Source of the DNA: Pseudomonas fluorescens NCIMB 11764
Lineage (GTDB): Bacteria > Pseudomonadota > Gammaproteobacteria > Pseudomonadales > Pseudomonadaceae
DNA length: 64,000 bases
Assembly (NCBI RefSeq): GCF_000293885.2
Contig: NZ_CP010945.1
Location: 3,802,001-3,866,000, forward strand
Reading direction: 5' to 3'
Within the stretch, counting starts at the first letter, position 1, and every line of letters starts with the position of its first letter. The notes under the pieces are model-generated. The model saw only the letters and a program-made list of their open reading frames with translations, made no database searches and was not told where the DNA came from. Below, piece after piece: positions 59,445 to 64,000 of this stretch. The position numbers were made by a program, and so were the translations under genes.

Positions 59445-60899
59445 TCAGGACAAGATGTGATCGGCTGGTTTCAGCGTCCGGGTCATTCGGTGGTAGCTGA
59501 AACTGAACCCGGGAAACATGGCAATCACATGACCACTCTTGCTTTGATACCAACTGTGGCAGCCTCCGGACTTCCACACCGTGCGTTCCATTTCCCGGTG
59601 GATCATTTCAGTGTAGGTACGTTCTGCCTCGGGGCGAACTTCGATGCTGCGCAAACCCTGTTCTTTCAGCGTGCGAATGCAATCGAGAATGTAGTTCATC
59701 TGGGATTCGATGATGAAAAGCGCCGAAGTGTGGCCGATTCCGGTGTTGGGCCCGGTGACGATAAAGAGGTTGGGGAAGTCCGGCAGACTGGTACCGAGGT
59801 AGGCGCGAGGGTAGGTGGCCCAGAAATCCCTGAGTTGCTTGCCGTTTTTACCTGTTACCGGGTAGGAAATCACCCCGTCGGTGGCGTCGTAACCGGTGGA
59901 CCAGACAATCAGGTCCAGGTCGATGTGCTGCCCGTCCTGGGTAAAGATGCCGGTTTCGTCCATGGACGCGATGCCCTGTTCGCGGCTGTGCAACGTTACG
60001 TTGGACCGACCGAGTGCCGGGTACAAGGTGCTCGAAACAATGACGCGCTTGCAGCCGATGGTGTAGTCCGGTGTCAGTTTGCGTCTGAGTTCGGGGTCGG
60101 GGACCTGGCGTTTGATGAAGCGCAGGGTGTGTTGCTGGACCAGGCGGATCGCCGGTTTCGAGTATTTGAAGGCGATCACCCGGGTTTCGAATTGCCAATA
60201 AATCATCCAGCGCAGCACCTTGTAGGCCGGTTTGAGGCCGAGCAACCAGCGCTGGAAGGGGCCGAAGGCGCGATCGGCCCGTGGCAGCACCCAGTGCGGC
60301 GTGCGCTGGAACACATGCAAATGCTCGACGTCCGGGGCAATGGCCGGAATCACCTGCGCCGCGCTGGCGCCACTGCCTACGATGGCGACGCGTTTTTGCC
60401 GATAGTCGTAGGTGTGATCCCAGTTGTTCGTGTGAAAAGTCTTGCCTTGAAAGCGCTCCATGCCCTCGAAATGCGGAATGACCGGTTGACTCAGCGGCCC
60501 CGTGGCATTGATCAGGAACCGGGCGTAGAACGTGCCTTTGTTCGCGGTGTGCACCGCCCAGTGTCTGGCGTCGTCGTCCCATTCGATGCGTTCAACGTTG
60601 GCTTCCAGTTCCACACGGTCGCGCAGGCCGAATTCATCCACCACGTACTGCGTGTAGCGATGGAGTTCGGCCTGTTCAGCGAACATTTGGGTCCAGCGGT
60701 AAGGGGCGAAGGACAGCGAATAAAGCGGTGAGGGCACATCGACGGCCGCACCGGGGTAGGTATTCTGGCACCAGGTGCCGCCGAAAAAGTCCCGCCGCTC
60801 CAGCAGTCGAAAATCATCGATGCCGGCCTTGAGCAAATTGATCGCCGCACACTGTCCGCCAAATCCGCTGCCGATGATCAACACTTGAAAAGTTTGCAT
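59445..60899 (-). CDS. Flavin-containing monooxygenase, Baeyer-Villiger type
   Basis: Protein of 484 residues. FAD-binding LIIGSGFGGQCAAINLLKAG, followed by GGTWCQNTYPGAAVDVPSPL, the BVMO-like fingerprint FQGKTFHTNNWDHTYDYRQK, NADPH-binding VAIVGSGASAAQVIPAIAPD and the conserved WSTGYDATDG. It would oxidise ketones or heteroatoms using NADPH and O2. Followed by the alpha/beta hydrolase gene. The fingerprint carries F-x-G-x3-H-x3-W-D. Confidence 0.9.
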   Translation of the reverse strand: MQTFQVLIIGSGFGGQCAAINLLKAGIDDFRLLERRDFFGGTWCQNTYPGAAVDVPSPLYSLSFAPYRWTQMFAEQAELHRYTQYVVDEFGLRDRVELEANVERIEWDDDARHWAVHTANKGTFYARFLINATGPLSQPVIPHFEGMERFQGKTFHTNNWDHTYDYRQKRVAIVGSGASAAQVIPAIAPDVEHLHVFQRTPHWVLPRADRAFGPFQRWLLGLKPAYKVLRWMIYWQFETRVIAFKYSKPAIRLVQQHTLRFIKRQVPDPELRRKLTPDYTIGCKRVIVSSTLYPALGRSNVTLHSREQGIASMDETGIFTQDGQHIDLDLIVWSTGYDATDGVISYPVTGKNGKQLRDFWATYPRAYLGTSLPDFPNLFIVTGPNTGIGHTSALFIIESQMNYILDCIRTLKEQGLRSIEVRPEAERTYTEMIHREMERTVWKSGGCHSWYQSKSGHVIAMFPGFSFSYHRMTRTLKPADHILS

Positions 60900-61092
60900 G
60901 GGTCTCCTTTTTTATCGTTGTGTATTGAACCCTCTCTTCATGTATAGCCAAACATTCGACGCCTGCTTCACGGCAATACCGCGGTATTCAGACTGCCAGC
61001 CGGTGATGGCTATTTGACGTTGCCCTGTTAGACTTCCAGCACACCTGAAACCTCGGTGTCAGCAGGTTCCGTGCAGTGGCGCAGAGGCTCCA

Positions 61093-62166
61093 ATGGAAAA
61101 AACGGGCGGAAAAGGACTTTCACTAACCAAGAGGCTCTACGCAACGCGAACCCTGGGGCTCGCCGCGGGGCTGGTGTGTGTGGCCGCCGCGATGTACCCG
61201 CTCGACCCGGCGCCGTGGGTCTGGGCGCTGATGCTCTTCAACGGTGTTTTCTGGCCGCACGTGGCTTACCAATGGGCGCGTCGGGCAAAAGCTCCCTATC
61301 ACGCCGAACATCGTAATCTGCTGGTCGATGCCTTTCTGGGTGGCTTCTGGGTTGCCGCCATGCAATTCAATCCGCTGCCTAGCGCAACCACCATCGCCAT
61401 GATGGCGATGAACAACGTAGCCATCGGCGGCCCTCGCTTCCTGCTGGTGGGGGCCGTTGCGCAGGTGTTGGGGGGCGGTGTCGGATTTCTGGTGTTTGTG
61501 CCGGCCTTCGTGCCGCAAACCAGCCCGTTGCAGATGTATGCCTGCCTGCCGCTGTTGACCCTGTATCCGCTGGCGCTGGGTTGGATTTGCTTCCGACAGG
61601 CCACCACGCTGGGACGGCACAAGCGTGAATTACTGACCCTGAGCCGCACCGACAGCCTCACCGGCCTGCTCAATCACGGGGCCTGGAAAGATCAGCTGGA
61701 AATCGAATTCCAGCGCGGCAAACGCCAGCCGCAGGGCGGGGCGATTGCACTGATCGACATCGACCATTTCAAAACCATCAACGACACCTACGGCCATGTC
61801 GCCGGGGACATCGTGTTGCGTCAGCTGAGCAAGATGCTCAAACAGAATCTGCGGGCGGCCGATGTGGCGGGTCGCTACGGTGGCGACGAGTTCTGCGTCA
61901 TCCTCCCGGGCCTTGCGCTCGATCACGCCGCAGCCGCCATGGATGCGCTTCGTGATCGCTTCGCCACCCTCGGTTATGAACAGAACCCGGCGCTGAAAGT
62001 CAGCCTCAGCATTGGGCTCGCCGCCTTCAACCCGGCTCACAATGACGCGATGCTGTGGCTCAACGACGCTGACCAGGCGCTCTACGAAGCCAAGACCACC
62101 GGCCGTAATCGCGTGATCTGTTGCGGGGATGGCAAGCCGCGTCACGTACTGATCGACTCGATCTGA
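61093..62166 (+). CDS. Diguanylate cyclase with MASE2 membrane sensor
   Basis: Protein of 357 residues. Residues of about 15-165 are a MASE2 domain with several helices (TLGLAAGLVCVAAAMYPLDP, FNGVFWPHVAYQWARRAKAP, LGGGVGFLVFVPAFVP). The GGDEF domain has DSLTGLLNHGAW, IDIDHFKTINDTYGHVAGD, and the active motif GGDEF at 263-267; RAAD at 254-257 gives the inhibitory I-site. It should make c-di-GMP, which is relevant to curli and biofilm control, although not linked genetically. Confidence 0.92.
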   Translation: MEKTGGKGLSLTKRLYATRTLGLAAGLVCVAAAMYPLDPAPWVWALMLFNGVFWPHVAYQWARRAKAPYHAEHRNLLVDAFLGGFWVAAMQFNPLPSATTIAMMAMNNVAIGGPRFLLVGAVAQVLGGGVGFLVFVPAFVPQTSPLQMYACLPLLTLYPLALGWICFRQATTLGRHKRELLTLSRTDSLTGLLNHGAWKDQLEIEFQRGKRQPQGGAIALIDIDHFKTINDTYGHVAGDIVLRQLSKMLKQNLRAADVAGRYGGDEFCVILPGLALDHAAAAMDALRDRFATLGYEQNPALKVSLSIGLAAFNPAHNDAMLWLNDADQALYEAKTTGRNRVICCGDGKPRHVLIDSI

Positions 62167-62195
62167 ACGCTACACCGTGCACTTGTGGAATCTTT

Positions 62196-62514
62196 GGTGA
62201 ATCGGGATTGCCGACTCCGGCTCCGGTTATGAACCGGGCCTGACCCAGGTCCGCGACATCGCCATCGATGAACTGAAAGAACTCGGCGCCACCCATCGAG
62301 TTCGTGCCGAACACCCCCTCGACAAACGCAACCCCGTGATCGCGACGCTGAAGGGCACCGGCTAGGCGAGGCGTGGGTACGCCAGCGCTGGACGGGTTCG
62401 GGATTGTGGGCGGCAATATTCATACGCCGGAGGAATACGCGGAGGTTGAGAGCGCGGCGCCGCGGATTTATCTGTTATCGCGGATGATATGGAGTTGGCC
62501 AAGAAACAAGTCGT
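62196..62514 (+). pseudogene. Remnant of an M20-family glutamate carboxypeptidase
   Basis: Two plus-strand pieces survive: IADSGSGYEPGLTQVRDIAI followed by DELKELGATHRVRAEHPLDK and VIATLKGTG, from the N-terminus; and, after a large deletion, PALDGFGIVGGNIHTPEEYA then EVESAAPRIYLLSRMIW from the C-terminus. The metal-binding core is gone. Family assignment is from memory of CPG2-type sequences. Confidence 0.7.
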
Positions 62515-62566
62515 CAATGCTGACGCCATCGCCGGCGGGCGTTGGCGTCAGAACAGATGCACGCTT

Positions 62567-63436
62567 TTACTCTTTAACGCTCATGAACTCTTCCGCCCAA
62601 CGAATGTATTCCTCAGGCTGCGTGTAGGTATGCGTCAGTTCCGTCGCGCTCAGATCCGACGCCTGGGTGAAGATCTGCCGCTGCTCGCGCAGGCTGTCGT
62701 AGGTCGCCTTGATCGCCGCGAAGTACGCGCCATGCCCGTCGATGGTGACGCGCACGCCCAGTTCGGCCAGGCGATTGTCGTCGCGCAGCAGCGGGTTGCC
62801 GTAGGTGACCAGCATCAGCGGCACGCTCAGGTGTTCGGCAATCTGTTCGAGGTGATCGAAGTCACGCACGCCCACCATGCAAATCCCGTCCGCACCGGCT
62901 TTCTGGTACTGCTGGGTGCGGCTGATGACTTCCTGCACCGGCAGAATCCCGGCATTGGTGCGAGCCACGATTGCCATTTCCGTATCAACCCGTGCTTCCA
63001 GCGCGGCGCGGATCTTGCCGACACCTTCAGCGACGCCGATCAGGTCGGTGGACTTGCGGCCGAATTGCGCGGGCAACAGCGTGTCTTCGATGGTCAGGGC
63101 CGCCACGCCGGCGCGTTCGAGCTCGACAATGGTGCGCATGACGTTCAATGCATTGCCGTAGCCGTGATCGGCGTCGGCGATGACCGGCAATTGGGCAACG
63201 CGACCGATACGGGTGGCTTGCTCGGCGAACTCGCTGAGCGTGATCAGGGCGAAATCGGGGGCGCCCAGTACCTGCAGCGAGGCAACCGAACCACCCAGAA
63301 TTCCCACTTCAAAACCCAGGTCCGCCGCGATGCGTGCCGACATCGGGTCGAAGACCGATGCCGTGTGATAGCACTTGTTGGACGCGAACAGTTCACGGAA
63401 GTTACGGCGCAAATCCTGATGGGAAAGCCTGGACAT
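62567..63436 (-). CDS. Oxaloacetate decarboxylase (isocitrate lyase/PEP mutase superfamily)
   Basis: Protein of 289 residues starting [20 protein letters not shown]. Conserved blocks: [71 protein letters not shown] and AIVARTNAG. The usual superfamily Cys loop is replaced by the LLPAQFG segment of the P. aeruginosa PA4872-like decarboxylases, which convert oxaloacetate to pyruvate and CO2. A monocistronic gene. Confidence 0.9.
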   Translation of the reverse strand: MSRLSHQDLRRNFRELFASNKCYHTASVFDPMSARIAADLGFEVGILGGSVASLQVLGAPDFALITLSEFAEQATRIGRVAQLPVIADADHGYGNALNVMRTIVELERAGVAALTIEDTLLPAQFGRKSTDLIGVAEGVGKIRAALEARVDTEMAIVARTNAGILPVQEVISRTQQYQKAGADGICMVGVRDFDHLEQIAEHLSVPLMLVTYGNPLLRDDNRLAELGVRVTIDGHGAYFAAIKATYDSLREQRQIFTQASDLSATELTHTYTQPEEYIRWAEEFMSVKE

Positions 63437-63590
63437 ATGAGTTCCACCAATACAAAGGAATGGAAAGGCTTGAACAAGAGTGTCAACGCCGAAGATACAA
63501 AAGGCTATCACGCAACAGGGGTGAGAATGATGACGAATTTGCAGGGTGGCCCTGATCGGGCCCCATCCTGCTGGGCGGGAGGCCGTCTTT

Positions 63591-64000
63591 TCAGGCAGCC
63601 ACAGCCTGTTGTTGTTGATTGAGCAGTAGCACTGCGCGTACGGAGTTGCCGGGTTGCAATTGCAGGCGTTTGGCGGTGAGTCGGTCGACAATCAGGCTGT
63701 TGCCCACCCGTCGGGCCGGGGCGGCGGTGATGCGGCAGTTTTCCAGTCGGCGGTTGTGGATCAGCCAGACCGGAGCCTGTTCGTCCGGGGTGCCGATGGC
63801 CAGCACCAGCGCCTGGCTGTCGCGCACGGTACGGATTTTCGACAGCGGTGCCTCGATGACCGGGCCGGCGTCGAAGATGTCGATATAGCCTTTGTGGGTG
63901 AAACCTTCGGCCGTGAGGATTTTCATCGCCGGCTCGGTGTTGGGGTGGGCCTTGCCGATCACGGCCTGGGCCTGCTCGGTGAGCAGGCAGGTGTACAGCG
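63591..64000 (-). CDS. astA: Arginine N-succinyltransferase, C-terminal part (5' end outside window)
   Basis: The frame is open to the window edge. It reads [60 protein letters not shown] and ends [18 protein letters not shown], the end of AstA/AruF. It succinylates arginine (or ornithine) at the start of the AST pathway. Pseudomonas has two paralogous subunits (aruF, aruG); which one this is cannot be told from the part visible. Confidence 0.85.
   Translation of the reverse strand, partial: LYTCLLTEQAQAVIGKAHPNTEPAMKILTAEGFTHKGYIDIFDAGPVIEAPLSKIRTVRDSQALVLAIGTPDEQAPVWLIHNRRLENCRITAAPARRVGNSLIVDRLTAKRLQLQPGNSVRAVLLLNQQQQAVAA

Overview
This window is about 64 kb of GC-rich (roughly 60%) chromosome from a Pseudomonas, most likely of the P. 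fluorescens group. Support comes from fluorescens-type REP/REPIN repeats, the hglS and arginine succinyltransferase genes, and close Pseudomonas-like protein sequences throughout. I saw no rRNA, tRNA or CRISPR array.

Region A (1-29.4 kb) looks like one large envelope and extracellular-matrix locus. It starts with copper/thiol handling genes: a FixH/YtkA-like tail, two SCO proteins, a cytochrome c-solute-binding fusion and a PpiC isomerase. A long operon follows (4.3-14.1 kb) that encodes a receiver protein, a GspE/PilB-type ATPase, PilM/N/O/P-like inner-membrane proteins, a lipoprotein secretin with TPRs and three pseudopilins. It runs by ATGA overlap directly into the curli export genes csgE, csgF and csgG. 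The opposite strand carries an operon with two paralogous secreted proteins, csgB, and a very large csgA. Next come a sensor kinase, a large multicopper oxidase (MCO), a SCO-cytochrome c fusion, a second paralogous sensor kinase and an NtrC-type sigma54 activator. The two-kinase/one-activator set resembles MnxS1/MnxS2/MnxR of Mn(II)-oxidising P. putida. Three good sigma54 promoters (before the receiver operon, the curlin operon and the MCO), with CCCC-N6-GGGG sites upstream, suggest one regulon. My inference is an amyloid/pseudopilus matrix coupled to a secreted copper oxidase, possibly for Mn(II) oxidation.

Region B (29.6-35.8 kb) is ordinary: a methyltransferase, an ABC transporter with an FtsX-type permease, an AttH/CrtC-like lipoprotein and small proteins, ending in a probably 5'-truncated gene.

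Region C (35.8-55.9 kb) is a type VI secretion effector island read mostly leftward: hcp, vgrG, a DUF4123 adaptor, a VasX/BTH_I2691-type pore-forming effector and DUF6708 membrane proteins that are probably immunity proteins (four complete copies and one fragment). Scattered among them are remains of other effectors: a VasX-type C-terminus cut by an IS end, an Hcp-toxin chimera, a degraded RHS core with an amber-interrupted toxin tip, and immunity-like orphans. IS66 and IS1182 fragments and a LysR/asparaginase pair interrupt the array. hcp has a sigma54-like promoter with three 18-bp palindromes upstream.

Region D (56.2-64 kb) is core-like metabolism: a DJ-1/PfpI protein, HglS, an alpha/beta hydrolase, a flavin monooxygenase, a MASE2 diguanylate cyclase, an M20 peptidase pseudogene, oxaloacetate decarboxylase, and the end of arginine N-succinyltransferase.
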